NCBI RefSeq assembly: GCF_030247185.1
Contig: NC_080571.1
Location: 46,851,002 to 46,915,001, forward strand
Length of the DNA: 64,000 nt
Reading direction: 5' to 3'
Source of the DNA: Malaya genurostris
Taxonomy: Eukaryota; Arthropoda; Insecta; Diptera; Culicidae
Numbering within the stretch: position 1 is the first letter of the stretch; every line of letters begins with the position of its first letter. Positions 1 to 9,454 of the stretch are shown in pieces. Position numbers and translations under genes: made by a program. The notes beneath the pieces were generated by a model. The model saw only the letters and a program-made list of their open reading frames with translations. It had not been told where the DNA came from and made no database searches.

Positions 1-405
1 TATTCAGAATAACGGCGAGTATTTCACAGAGATCATTGCATTCCTGAATTTTATTGGGATCCAATCTCCGGATCCAGAATTACAGAGCTATTTTGTAAAA
101 ATTCAAATTTCAAGAATGTTCTGTTAATAAGAAATGTCATGTAACTTTCACCTTTTGAGTTAAAGGATTTCTCTAGTTCATGGAACTCAATTCAGTTATA
201 CCGCTACCCGATTTGCGGTTCCGTATAGAGATCAAAAACTAGAAAAAGCAGTCATTACATTCCTTTGGTGAAATTCAACTTGTGAGACCAGCGCTCTATG
301 CATTGAACCAGGTACACAATGACGATCAAAGGGTGTGGTCAATTTACATCCGGAACCGGCTTACGGTTCTGGTAGTATAGCGTGATGAATATCAAAAACC
401 TTTTC
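1..405. other. Unassigned DNA at window start
   Basis: I see no gene here. The first bases resemble the inner terminal repeat of the MITE at 58510-58656 (TTATTCAGAATAACG followed by GCG-like sequence), so the window may begin inside a truncated copy. The rest has no clear coding or repeat structure. Confidence 0.3.
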
Positions 406-454
406 TTAGGTTGTTCGCAACGTTGTTTTAGTATTTTAGATCTGCGACTAAACC

Positions 455-765
455 CCGCATACGCATGACTGCCAGACGGCTGACTAAACGCTGTCAGCTT
501 GCAAAATATGGCGGGCAGCCATTCTGGTGATCGACTGCCTCACCGCTGACAGACATACACCTCAAACGATACAACCGTATTCACCAGGATTTTTCAACAT
601 CGAAATCTTTGACATTTTCAGCGAAAGTGAAAAGATGAAAACGCTCGGCTAACAAAGATACAGGCGACTATGTTTTGCCAAATTGGATTTGACAGCCGTC
701 ACTGAATCAATTTTGGTAGCCGTCTGGTGGTCATGGCTACCCAGGTAGCCAAAAGGCCGTGCGGG
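455..765. mobile_element. Insertion inside the TIR element
   Basis: Copy 2 of the surrounding element runs straight from GCGACTAAACC to ATGTCAATCAC, whereas here about 310 bp lie between these points. The inserted block begins CCCGCA and ends TGCGGG, a short inverted repeat. A 2-3 bp duplication (AC/ACC) is possible. No coding capacity is visible. The insertion is supported by comparison with copy 2, but its class is unknown. Confidence 0.5.
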
Positions 766-782
766 ACCATGTCAATCACAAC

Positions 783-958
783 CAGAGATGCCAGGTAAAA
801 ATTACAAATATCTGCAGACAGGGTTCCAAAAGTCTGTACATTTGAACAAAAGTCTGCGAAAAACTCGATTTTCAAAAGTCTGCACAACAAAAAATGTCTG
901 CAGCACTATACCCGAAATCTGCAGATTTACAGACAAATCTGCAGATCTGGCATCTCTG
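783..958. mobile_element. hAT-type MITE, 176 bp
   Basis: The ends are CAGAGATGCCAG and its reverse complement CTGGCATCTCTG. The element is flanked on both sides by the 8-bp duplication ATCACAAC (775-782 and 959-966). An 8-bp TSD with CAG-starting TIRs is typical of hAT elements. The interior contains several CTGCAGA-type words. Copy 2 of the host repeat shows an empty site. Confidence 0.85.
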
Positions 959-1625
959 ATCACAACGCTGAGATCTAGTTTTATTTTTCGAGCACAAATT
1001 TGAAACAGATTTCAAACTGCTCGACGAATTTGTTTCAAATTAATGAAAATTTGAAACACGAATAGAGCACTGTTGTAAATTTCTCACGTGAGTAGCGAGA
1101 TTCGATAGACGAAATGTCAAAGCGTCGAATGACATCAGAAATTGTCAATATATGCAGGAAATGTTCTGCACTGAATAATTCAGTATAATTTAAACGCACT
1201 GTAGTTCACTATCATCCAGAAATTTTCTCTAGAAGATCGTGACAAAACTTTATATCGTTTTCGAAATCATTTATTTTGTTTGTTTGTTTCTGATTTCAAA
1301 CTTCACAGTGAGTTGACATAACACCAATACATTAACACACAAATGTAGAACAGATTTTAAATCTTTGCGTTGAGATCATCAAGTCGTCGTCATCAAGCTC
1401 GAGTTTTATTTTTGACAGTTTTAAATTATACGACAACCTGTCATTTTAGAACAGATATCCATCACAGCGTTGCGAATAACCTTAATTCACCTAGTAGAGT
1501 AATAATGCCTTTCTCTTGTCATTCAAACGGTCTCATCGAAACATTTTTGTTTTTCGTTAAAATTATTTCTGACATGAATTTGTCCTGATTTTTTAAGCAA
1601 ATTCATTCAGATTAAGACAATTTGA

Positions 1626-2020
1626 CGGACGGGTATAGCGTGATGGCATAAATCGAATAAACATAGATTTCTCACTGTACGGTGACACTAACAGCACCTC
1701 TAGTGACAAATGGGTGTACTTTTTCCATTAGCTACTGTGGTTGTGTTAAATGCGCAAGCAACTTTTTGCATGCAGTTTAGGAGCATTTACGCACCCATTC
1801 TCCACCAGACGGTGCTTTGGGTGTCACGGGTTGCTCAACTACATTACTATAACACTGGGAAATCTATGTTTATTTGATTTATGGTGATGGGTAAGTCGAT
1901 GCCTTTCACGTAGCCCACTTGGGTTCGATTCCTAATCCCGCACATAGGGTCAGAAGGTTTTTCTTGTCCGAAGAGGTGAATGACCTCAAGGTTAAAGCCT
2001 CTATAATCGAAACAAAAAAA
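1626..2020 (+). repeat. tRNA-derived SINE, interrupted by a MITE
   Basis: The SINE starts CGGACGGGTATAGCGTGATGG and resumes at 1891. It contains a Pol III B-box-like GGTTCGATTCC near 1923-1933 and ends in an A-rich tail. It is bounded by the 12-bp duplication AAGACAATTTGA (1614-1625 and 2021-2032), the mark of LINE-mediated insertion. A second, uninterrupted copy is at 45449-45609. It resembles the Feilai-like SINEs of mosquitoes; I did not verify that name. Confidence 0.85.
1647..1883. mobile_element. 237-bp MITE inside the SINE
   Basis: The terminal inverted repeats are about 25 bp (CATAAATCRAATAAACATAG and onward) with one mismatch. The flanking direct repeat GTGATGG is at 1640-1646 and 1884-1890, a 7-bp duplication. 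The intact SINE copy at 45.45 kb shows the uninterrupted sequence. There is no ORF. The 7-bp duplication does not settle the superfamily. Confidence 0.85.
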
Positions 2021-2100
2021 AAGACAATTTGAAAGGGATAAAAGAGTTTTACCTCCAAATTTATTTTATTGTTAATAAGGCATAAAATATTTATTTATAC

Positions 2101-2240
2101 CCCCTAGGTCCACATACCCGTTTTGACTCATCAGTGCGTAGCAGTTTTTGTTTAACTGCTAGCTCGACCTGACGGCTCAACAAAAACCGCTAGGTAGACG
2201 TGAAGTTCATGCAATTTGCAGAACACTTTTTACTTTTACA
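2101..2240. repeat. Diverged fragment of the TTTGACTCATCAGTGC foldback family
   Basis: The motif TTTTGACTCATCAGTGCG is followed by a GCAGTT...AACTGC inverted repeat and an AACCGCTA segment, the same order as in the foldback element at 6483-7241 but diverged. A third trace is near 62120. Confidence 0.5.
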
Positions 2241-2620
2241 CCGAATTGTAATGTCTAAACTGACGTAGTCTCGGAATATTGGGTTTCTGTTGTCTTTTGT
2301 TGATGTTTTTCTAGTAGTTTCAGTGCAAGGTTTACCGTATTGAGCAGGTTGTTCACAGAAATGACATTCAATCAGCTGATTCTCGCCGGTTATCAGCGAT
2401 TTACAAGGATGTCTTCCGCCCTGTCACAAAAATAATGGAAGATGCAATTGCATTATGTAGCCGCATAGTCAACACTCGCACGCCATTTCGAATACTGGGA
2501 AAAAATCCGTCACACTTCTTTATAATCTCTATACTGCGACATATTTTCTATAATCTAATGTTAATTGATCTGCGAATGAATAAATGAGTCATAATGAAAT
2601 TTGGAGAATTTACTTGTTCG
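2241..2620. other. No gene seen
   Basis: This is AT-rich DNA with no open frame of note and no repeat structure that I could define. Confidence 0.4.
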
Positions 2621-2630
2621 TGTACACAAG

Positions 2631-2829
2631 TGTCCCGGGTTGGCGGTTCAATGCATAGGGCACTGGGCTAACAAACTAGTATGTTCGAGCCCCAACCTGG
2701 GGATTCGTAATGTCAGTAGGATCGTAGCACCAGCCACGCAATGATTCTGTACACTCTGAATCGGCTGCGAAGTCTGTTGAAACAGAAGGTCAAATTCTAC
2801 TACAGGAATGTAATACCAAGGCTTTGCTT
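2631..2829 (+). repeat. tRNA-related SINE of a second family
   Basis: The head contains an A-box-like GGTTGGCGGTTCAATG and a B-box-like GTTCGAGCCCC. The body ends at GGAATGTAATACCAAGGC. The 10-bp duplication TGTACACAAG flanks it (2621-2630 and 2830-2839). A second copy in the opposite orientation lies at 26136-26330. There is no poly-A tail; the CCAAGGC tail suggests a LINE partner with a non-A 3' end. Confidence 0.8.
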
Positions 2830-2839
2830 TGTACACAAG

Positions 2840-4082
2840 AAGTCTGTCAGCTTTTTTCGGAAAAAATTTTCGTGACTTTACAAACGAAACCTTAAGCCCG
2901 CAATAAATTGATAAATCATTAATATTGACGAGGATTCTATTCAGACGGCAATCGCTCGCTTTTACCTCCTCTGGCCCCGACGGCTTACCGAAGGTTATGT
3001 TGAAAGAATGCTCGACTGGTATAATCGCTCCCGTTTGTCTTCTATTTCGGATGTCACTTTCCAAAGAAGTGTTTTCCAGCTTGTGGAAATCTTGTTTTAT
3101 GTTTCCAGTGTATAAAAAAGGTGACAAAAAAGATTACCTTTGCATCACATTGCTTAGTGCAATTCCTGAACATGGCTTTATACCTAAGTGTTCCACAACC
3201 ACCAACCTATTGTCATTCATGTCCAGCGTTACTGGTGGTATGTCAAAATGTTTACAATCAGACGCTATTTACACTGATCAGTGTAAATAGCGTCTGATAG
3301 CAGTGAAAATCAGCGATCACGTTTCCAATGAGTTTATCACTTTTTCCGGAATTCCACAGGGTAGCCATCTCGGGCCTCTTAATATTTTTACTGTACTTCA
3401 AAGACATCAACTTTTCTCTAGAGGGTCCTCGTCTATCGTTTGCTGATGACGTTAAGATCTACTATAACATTCGAAGCCCAGAAGATGCAGGTTTTCTATA
3501 ACGACAGTTGTTGAGCTTCGTTGAGTGGTGCAAAGTTAACCGTATGAAATTGAGTCCTTACAAATGTTCGACCATTACGCTGTCGGAGAAAAAAGAGACA
3601 TTTCATATCGAATACTTTCTGAAAGGATCCCCGATAGTCAGGACGACGTGTGTTAAAGACCTTGGTGTCTTCCTCGATGAGCAACTGACATTCAAGCAAC
3701 ACGTCAGTTGTATTGTTACTAAAGCTTCTCGCAACTTTGTTATGAGAATGGCTAAACATTTTACAGATTTATACTGTTTAAAATTTCTGGACTGCTCACT
3801 TGTTCGTTCAACCCTGGAGTACTGTTCTGTCGTTTGGAATCCTCACTACATAAACGGTCTTCATAGAATCGAATCGATACAACGCAGATTTATTCGCTTC
3901 GCTCTTCGGCGCTTACCGTTGAACAATCCTAACCAACAATGCTATTATTGTCTTGCAGAGATCATTCAATCGCGTATCACTAGGATTTGACTTAAATCAC
4001 ACAGTAGAATACATGAATAAATTCAAAATTATCATTAGGACCATATTGTGTCTGTTGATTATACCTAAATAAATAAATAAAT
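2840..4082 (+). pseudogene. Decayed non-LTR retrotransposon (reverse transcriptase part)
   Basis: Across shifting frames I can read typical RT blocks: SSGPDGLP near 2955, VYKKGDKKD near 3110, GIPQGSHLGPL near 3350, FADDVKIYY near 3440, and a C-terminal LVRSTLEYCSVVWNPHY near 3800-3850. The longest piece is the frame at 3508-3990. The 3' end is marked by an (AAAT)n run ending near 4082. Multiple frameshifts make it dead. It is of the Jockey/CR1 group, clade undetermined, and resembles the fragments at 28850-29620 and 26990-27420. Confidence 0.85.
3257..3298. repeat. 42-bp perfect palindrome
   Basis: The sequence reads identically on both strands from ATCAGACGC through the central TGATCA to GCGTCTGAT. 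It interrupts the RT remnant just after the YTD block, where normal RT sequence should continue. Confidence 0.95.
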
Positions 4083-4391
4083 TTTAACACAAGGTTTGCT
4101 TTGCACACAGCTCTGACTGAGAACCGACAAGAAGGTTTCACGTTGTAGGTCACAAAAACAATATTATCAGAATAGGGAATGAGGATAAGCTCTCTGAAAT
4201 TATGAAAAAATCCTTCTAAATAGTGTATAACACAAAATTTGTATTGATTGTGCTTAAGTTTATAGGAGATCGAGATTCATCTTCTTTTGCATTATCATAT
4301 TAAACATATATTAAAACTAATTCACAATACTATTTGGCTTATTTCGGGAAGTGACTAGAAAATGAGAATGGAATCCAGATTCAGCGAAAAC

Positions 4392-6062
4392 TTAATCATC
4401 GCCAATTTCTACTATCTCAATGATATCATTTTTTCCGATGTTGGCCGACTGATTTTGAGTGATCCTGAATCTGCGATAGATGTCGAACAGAACTCGTTCA
4501 GCTCTGCTGGGAAACGTTGGCGCAACAGAAGAATAATTCTTGCTAAACTTATCAGTCAATTTTTTACCCAGCATACCCTGAAAATGACTATACTTCAATC
4601 TAATTGTGCTTTCCGTAACCGGATCAACCACCGTTACAGATGGTGGTATAGACGGCTGTGGTTGGAAGTCGCTTTCCACTACGACCTGGCTTGTATCACT
4701 TTTCTCTGGAACAACAACCGAAGACATATCTTCGTCTTCATCAACATCATCGTCGTCGTCGTCTTCACTGACATCTTCAAAGAATTCTTTTAGCTCCATA
4801 TCGTCTTCTTCTAAATCCTCCGGAAACACCGGACGGAGTTGTGCGACTGGTATATCCGTACGTAGCTTCCACGGAAATATTTCGCTATCTTGAAAATCTT
4901 TGGTAATGCTCATGCGGTTGATGAATTTCTGATTAACAAGTTGCATTACTCGAGCACATTCCTCGATAGGCAGACAGCCACCATGCACTCCACACCATCG
5001 CTGTACCTCATCTGTCCATCCAGTTGCCAGATCACGGAATAGACTGACGGTGGGCTTCATAACCTGGCATGTCAATCCTAGGATTATAATATCAAGATTT
5101 TTGCATGCTGTTGTCAATTCCAAAGTCAGATCAATCTGCGATTCGTCAATGTACACAATAACTGGTTTTACAATGTTGTTTTGCTCGATGAATTTATGTA
5201 GAACCTAGAAATTATGATGCCATTGTTTAGTTGGTGATAATTGAATTGTGATGTCACACTTACCCGTTTGAAGTAAGCAATAAGTATTTTTGGTGTTACA
5301 GTCCCGTGCTGTTGAGGAACTATCGCACAATTCTTTGGAGCAGATTTTATTATTTTCTCCGGTATTTCTCCTTTGAAGGGATATACTATTAACGGTTGCA
5401 GAACGTTCCCGGACGCGGTGATCGTGTAAAGCATATTGGTTTCAGTGAGTGAAGTTTTAATGTTTTCCGAAACGTCCATCCGCTCCTTGAATTTGAACTC
5501 ATCACAGAGAAAAATTCGATTTGGATCGTTTAATATGTCGTTATGATTTCCCTCAGTGAGATAACGATCAATATGCGAGAACCAATCGGGGACTACTCCA
5601 ATATACTTGCGATCCTTTACCCTATCCGCTGACACCCAACGCTTCAGGAATTTCTCAAAATACGGTCCGTCCTCGAATGGATGCAGCCGGGATTCACGGC
5701 TCTGTCGGATGAGCTGTTCGGCAGCTGCCTCGACGTTGCGTTTTTTTATCGTAAATCCTCGCTGACAGCAATCAGTCATCCATTGCAACAGAAAATCTTC
5801 CTCCTCCGGGCGCATTGGACACATCTTTTTGGTGCCCGTAGAGTTCTTCAAATAGCATGCCAAAGTGGTACGAGGAATGTTGAAAGCTTTCGCCGCTTGT
5901 CGTATCGAGAACTCTTCACGGACCACCATAGAGATTGCATTGTTTATGTCCTGGTTTGTGTAACCGTAGTATTTCTTTGGTCGTCTGGGTTTGGGAGCTA
6001 CGCAAATAGAATGTGAATTTCGATTTGTTACGAGCAGGTATTTACTTACTTTTTTTACTCAT
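4392..6062 (-). CDS. Pogo/jerky-type transposase-derived protein, 3 exons
   Basis: I infer the join 6062-6050, 5997-5264, 5204-4392 (519 aa). Both introns (52 and 59 nt) have GTAAGT-like donors and AG acceptors and keep frame. Residues 15-56 form a psq/pogo-type HTH (YTNQDINNAI...SIRQAAKAFNIPRTTL). Residues about 65-125 resemble a CENP-B/Tc5 HTH. A DDE-type core follows, with the first Asp in LCDEF (D170) and the second in VYIDES (D269). Where the family has QPLDVGVF for the third Asp, this protein reads MKPTVSLF, so the triad is broken. A very acidic stretch (EDDDDDDVDEDED) follows in the C-terminal half. I saw no TIRs bounding it. It is probably a domesticated DNA-binding protein; a recently silenced transposon with introns is the alternative. 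Confidence 0.8.
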
Positions 6063-6304
6063 AACTGACCGCTCTGCTGCATGAGAAAATTATTTCAGTA
6101 CATACTCCGCGGAACACTAATAAAAGCACAATTGACGAGCCATAAAACAGCAATATTGTTAAACTTTCAGCTTCAATTTTCTCTAAAATTGCAAAATTTT
6201 GTGATCGACGGATTACAAAGCTGATTTGATGTCAAAAATTCTTGTCTGCACGCTTAGAAACTGTAACTCAAAAACGAGTAATATCCATAAAAAGTTAAGC
6301 AATC
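6063..6304. other. Upstream region of the transposase-derived gene
   Basis: This is AT-rich DNA between the gene start and the MITE at 6305. No clear TATA box or further exon was seen. Confidence 0.3.
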
Positions 6305-6482
6305 CTGACCGAAGCTGCTGATAGAGTGGGAGCGAGAAGCTGAGCTGTGCTGGTGTCTGACATTAGCAAATCTAGAGCGGGAATGATATTAGCTAGGACA
6401 GGACCTGACAATTGTTAATCCATTTTTAGGACCAATTTCGGACCAGCTCGTGATTGGTTGAAATTGACATAAGCAAGTACAA

Positions 6483-7241
6483 GTTCATTATTTTTACGTT
6501 TCGTCTTTGACTCATCAGTGCAGAGCAGTTCAAATTGAACTGCTTTGTGCTAAACTCGGCAGTTCAATTTGAACCGCTAAGTTTAGCACAAAGTGTTTTC
6601 GACTATTTCTGGCCGATGCAGGTATGGTCATTTAGGGGTTAGCCAAATTTTGTGCTAGGGCACATAACCGTTTTCATTATTTTTTACGTTTCGTCTTTGA
6701 CTCATCAGTGCAGAGCAGTTCAAATTGAACTGCTTTGTGCTAAACTCGGCAGTTCAATTTGAACCGCTAAGCAGACATTGCACTTTGTTGCAAAACAAAA
6801 AGTGTTCTGTAAGTAGCAGAAACTTTACGTCTGCTTAGCGGTTCAAATTGAACTGCCGAGTTTAGCACAAAGCAGTTCAATTTGAACTGCTCTGCACTGA
6901 TGAGTCAAAGACGAAACGTAAAAAATAATGAAAACGGTTATGTGCCCTAGCACAAAATTTGGCTAACCCCTAAATGACCATACCTGCATCGGCCAGAAAT
7001 AGTCGAAAACACGTTTTCGTTCGGCACGTCAGAAAAGACATTGCACTTTGTTGCAAAACAAAAAGTGTTCTGTAAGTAGCAGAAACTTTACGTCTGCTTA
7101 GCGGTTCAAATTGAACTGCCGAGTTTAGCACAAAGCAGTTCAATTTGAACTGCTCTGCACTGATGAGTCAAAGACGAAACGTAAAAATAATGAAAACGGT
7201 TATGTGCCCTAGCACAAAATTTGGCTAACCCCTAAATGAAC
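6483..7241. mobile_element. Foldback element with duplicated arms
   Basis: The core is a long inverted repeat: 6590-6773 pairs with 6836-7013 around a centre containing CAGACATTGCACTTTG. The centre and right arm are then repeated directly at 7038-7241. A degenerate extra left arm occupies 6483-6583. Each arm carries TTTCGTCTTTGACTCATCAG. TACAA flanks the whole (6478-6482 and 7242-7246). There is no coding capacity. Confidence 0.85.
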
Positions 7242-7246
7242 TACAA

Positions 7247-7698
7247 GTTGTTGAAATCAAGATTACTGCAGGGTGGTAGAAGAAGTGTTGTCAGTATCGT
7301 CGGTAACAATGTAGCTTGATATTGGATATTTTATTTTTCGGGTCATCTTTTCAAAATTATTAATTTCAATAGGATTTAAGGTCAATTTGTTTTTAAACCC
7401 TGTTAATGCGGAAAGTATACGAGTACATTTAACAATCACTGGATGATACAAGGAGAAAGCCTGAAATCACGAAGTGTGATATGGACGAGAATATTGATTA
7501 TGTTGGTTGAGAATAGCACCGAATCTTTGGATATATCTGTATGTTATTATTTTTCTCAAATAGAATATGTTGAATAAAGTTGATAAAGCTGCAAAAATTA
7601 ATTACCCAAAATTGAGTGTTTTAGAAATAAATTTATTAAGCTGTTTCAACAAAACGTTTTCTTCAAAACAAACATCCGATCAAAATGAATCCAGAGCT
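7247..7698. other. Interior of the TIR element, no gene seen
   Basis: This AT-rich block belongs to the 6393-9272 element. The open stretch at 7263-7451 (-) is short and shows no family features. Confidence 0.4.
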
Positions 7699-7703
7699 AT
7701 ATT

Positions 7704-7853
7704 TGTTGCAGAGTAAAAACACAACTGGTTAGATGGATTGACTAATGAATAATAAAAATTTTATTTGAATCAATAACCTACGTTGCTAGGCGTTGCTAAC
7801 GCTACACAATACATTCGTTGGTTAGATATTGAATGACTACTTCGATTACAACA
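7704..7853 (-). repeat. copia 3' LTR
   Basis: This 150-bp terminal repeat starts TGTTGTAATCG on the minus strand and ends TCTGCAACA. It is two bases shorter than its partner. Confidence 0.92.
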
Positions 7854-7860
7854 CTCCTCC

Positions 7861-8857
7861 CTAAGCAACGAATCCAATTAACTTTATATTTTCTTTTAAC
7901 TTCTGATTAGCCAGAGCCTTTGTGAACCCATCTGCAGGTTGCTGTTTTGTGTTCACGTATCCCAGCTCGACTACTCCCTGATCTAGAACATCTCGGACGA
8001 AGTGATACTTGATATCTAGATGCTTTGTCCGTGGATTATAACCTTGGTTCTGCGCGATACAGATTGCTGATTGATTATCACATCGAATGGGAATCTTTTG
8101 CACTCCGAAAATCTGTGACTGGAACTGATGCCACCAAAGTGCTTCCTGTACTGTTCGGGACAGAGCGATGTATTCTGCTTCGCACGAAGACAATGCAACT
8201 GTTGGTTGCCTTTTGACGTTCCATGATACAGCTCCTCCCATGAACGTGAAAACGTATCCTGTAGTGGATTTTCTAGAGTCCGGTTGGGTTGTTGGTTCTT
8301 TTTGCAGCTTTACGTATTGTAATATCTTGGCTTTCACCGCGTCCGATGTCAACGCAGTGCCCGATGCCTCGAGTCCCATTATCATGGGTTCATAATGTTC
8401 AGGAAGTCCCATTAGTAACAACGCAGCTAGCCATGAGTCGTCGACCTTGAAACCGATTCCCGCAAGTTTGTGTGCTGTAGACATCAGTTCATCAACGTAC
8501 GCTTCTACGCTCCATTCCGAAGTTTTTCCCAGGTACATTCCGAAGTTTTTCCCAGGCTTCTTTGGCGTCTTTTGCGTCCTGGACGAGACTGTAATTAGTC
8601 GTCTCCAGACTCAAACAGATGGTGGCCATCGCTCGCAAACTCGTTTCTTCGTCGATTTCTTGACCTTCAGTCACCGACACAGCGTTCCAGGATCCCTCAC
8701 GAATGAGCGTCATCTTCATGGCGAACGCCCACGTGGCGTAATTTTCTCGTCCCTTGAGCTTCTCAAGGAGCGGTAAAGCGACTCCGCTGAAACGACCGTT
8801 TCCTGCTACTGGTACTCCAGCACCGGCTGCATTGCCATTTCCTCCTCCGTTGTACAT
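7861..8857 (-). pseudogene. copia gag fused by deletion to RNase H
   Basis: From 8857 downward the frame encodes a copia gag N-terminus (LLEKLKGRENYATWAFAMKM, then SLETTNYSLVQDAKDAKEAWEKL). A 23-bp direct duplication (CATTCCGAAG... at 8513 and 8536) shifts the frame, and gag resumes from 8538. After ILQYVKLQKEPTTQP the sequence jumps into the end of pol: SRKSTTGYVF, LSSCEAEYIAL, RCDNQSAICIAQN and TKHLDIKYHFVRD, the RNase H domain ending at 7861. Protease, integrase and most of RT are missing. It cannot move on its own, although the cis signals are intact. Confidence 0.92.
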
Positions 8858-8913
8858 CGTAAAATGATTATTCTTGGATTAATCTTCTTTCTTCTAGTAC
8901 TGGGTCCATAACC

Positions 8914-9065
8914 TGTTGCAGAGTAAAAACATACAACTGGTTAGATGGATTGACTAATGAATAATGAAAATTTTATTTGAATCAATAACCTACGTTGCTA
9001 GGCGTTGCTAACGCTACACAATACATTCGTTGGTTAGATATTGAATGACTACTTCGATTACAACA
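8914..9065 (-). repeat. copia 5' LTR
   Basis: This 152-bp terminal repeat is followed on the element strand by the initiator-tRNA-Met-type primer binding site at 8913 downward. Confidence 0.92.
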
Positions 9066-9070
9066 ATATT

Positions 9071-9272
9071 TTTGACCGATATAACATTTGTCTATGTGTT
9101 TTCAAATGATAAATAATTGCATGTTATAAGGGGAGAAAGTTTTCAGAATGAATAATTATCTCTACTGGCAACAGTGATCGCGAGGCATTTATTATTCACA
9201 GCAGGGAGCAACCGGAATAAGAAGAGAAATATTTTTCTGGAGAAAGAAGCCAGTTGTCTGGTCCTGTCCTAG
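9071..9272. other. Right interior of the TIR element
   Basis: This is non-coding sequence between the copia TSD and the right TIR of the 6393-9272 element. Confidence 0.5.
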
Positions 9273-9454
9273 GATATTAGCAGCAAATCAAAGGAGCATT
9301 GTCAGAGTACAAACGAGAAATCTGCTCAGCTTTCACTCTGACAGGGTCCCTTTTATTTGCTGCTAATATCATTCCCGCTCTAGATTTGCTAATGTCAGTA
9401 ACCAGCTCGGCGAAGCTTCTCGCGCCCACTCTGCCTACGGCCCGAGAGTTAATA

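Larger units (their letters stand above)
406..1485. mobile_element. TIR DNA element, copy 1 (carries two insertions)
   Basis: The left end reads TTAGGTTGTTCGCAACG and the right end, reverse-complemented, reads TTAAGGTTATTCGCAACGC, giving imperfect terminal inverted repeats of about 20 bp. The interior from about 960 to 1485 matches the second copy at 9455-10045 almost base for base. Copy 2 lacks the segments at 455-765 and 783-958, so these are insertions. There is no transposase frame, so the element is non-autonomous. The superfamily is not assigned because the target-site duplication is unclear. Confidence 0.7.
7704..9065 (-). mobile_element. Ty1/copia element, internally deleted
   Basis: Two nearly identical LTRs (7704-7853 and 8914-9065) begin TG and end CA on the element strand. 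They differ by one 2-bp indel and one visible substitution. The 5-bp duplication ATATT flanks the element (7699-7703, 9066-9070). Next to the 5' LTR (8913 downward) the primer site reads GGTTATGGACCCAGTA, matching the internal initiator-tRNA-Met fragment used by copia with one mismatch. A purine tract AGGGAGGAG precedes the 3' LTR. Only gag and RNase H sequence remains between them. Confidence 0.93.
6393..9272. mobile_element. TIR element with 8-bp TSD, 2880 bp, non-autonomous
   Basis: The left end is CTAGGACAGGACCTGACAA and the right end reverse-complements to CTAGGACAGGACCAGACAA. The 8-bp duplication GATATTAG lies at 6385-6392 and 9273-9280. The 8-bp TSD suggests a hAT-like element. No transposase is present. 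Most of its length is later cargo: a foldback element (6483-7241) and a copia derivative (7704-9065). Its own sequence is what remains: 6393-6477, 7247-7698 and 9071-9272. Confidence 0.82.
6305..9450. mobile_element. MITE copy A, split into two halves by a 2.9-kb insertion
   Basis: The left half (6305-6392) and right half (9281-9450) together match the intact copy at 13573-13796: GAAGCTG, GACATTAGCAAAT, GCGGGAATGATATTAG, then CAGCAAATCAAAGG and CACTCTGCC. The reverse complement of the right end pairs with the left end. The break is at GATATTAG, which is duplicated. Confidence 0.8.

Noticed and set aside
2648..3127. 159-codon minus-strand frame
   Set aside because: It runs antisense across a SINE and an RT remnant, with no domain features.
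4606..4893. Ser-rich 95-codon frame on the plus strand
   Set aside because: It is the antisense of the acidic GAY-codon stretch of the transposase-derived gene; low-complexity shadow.
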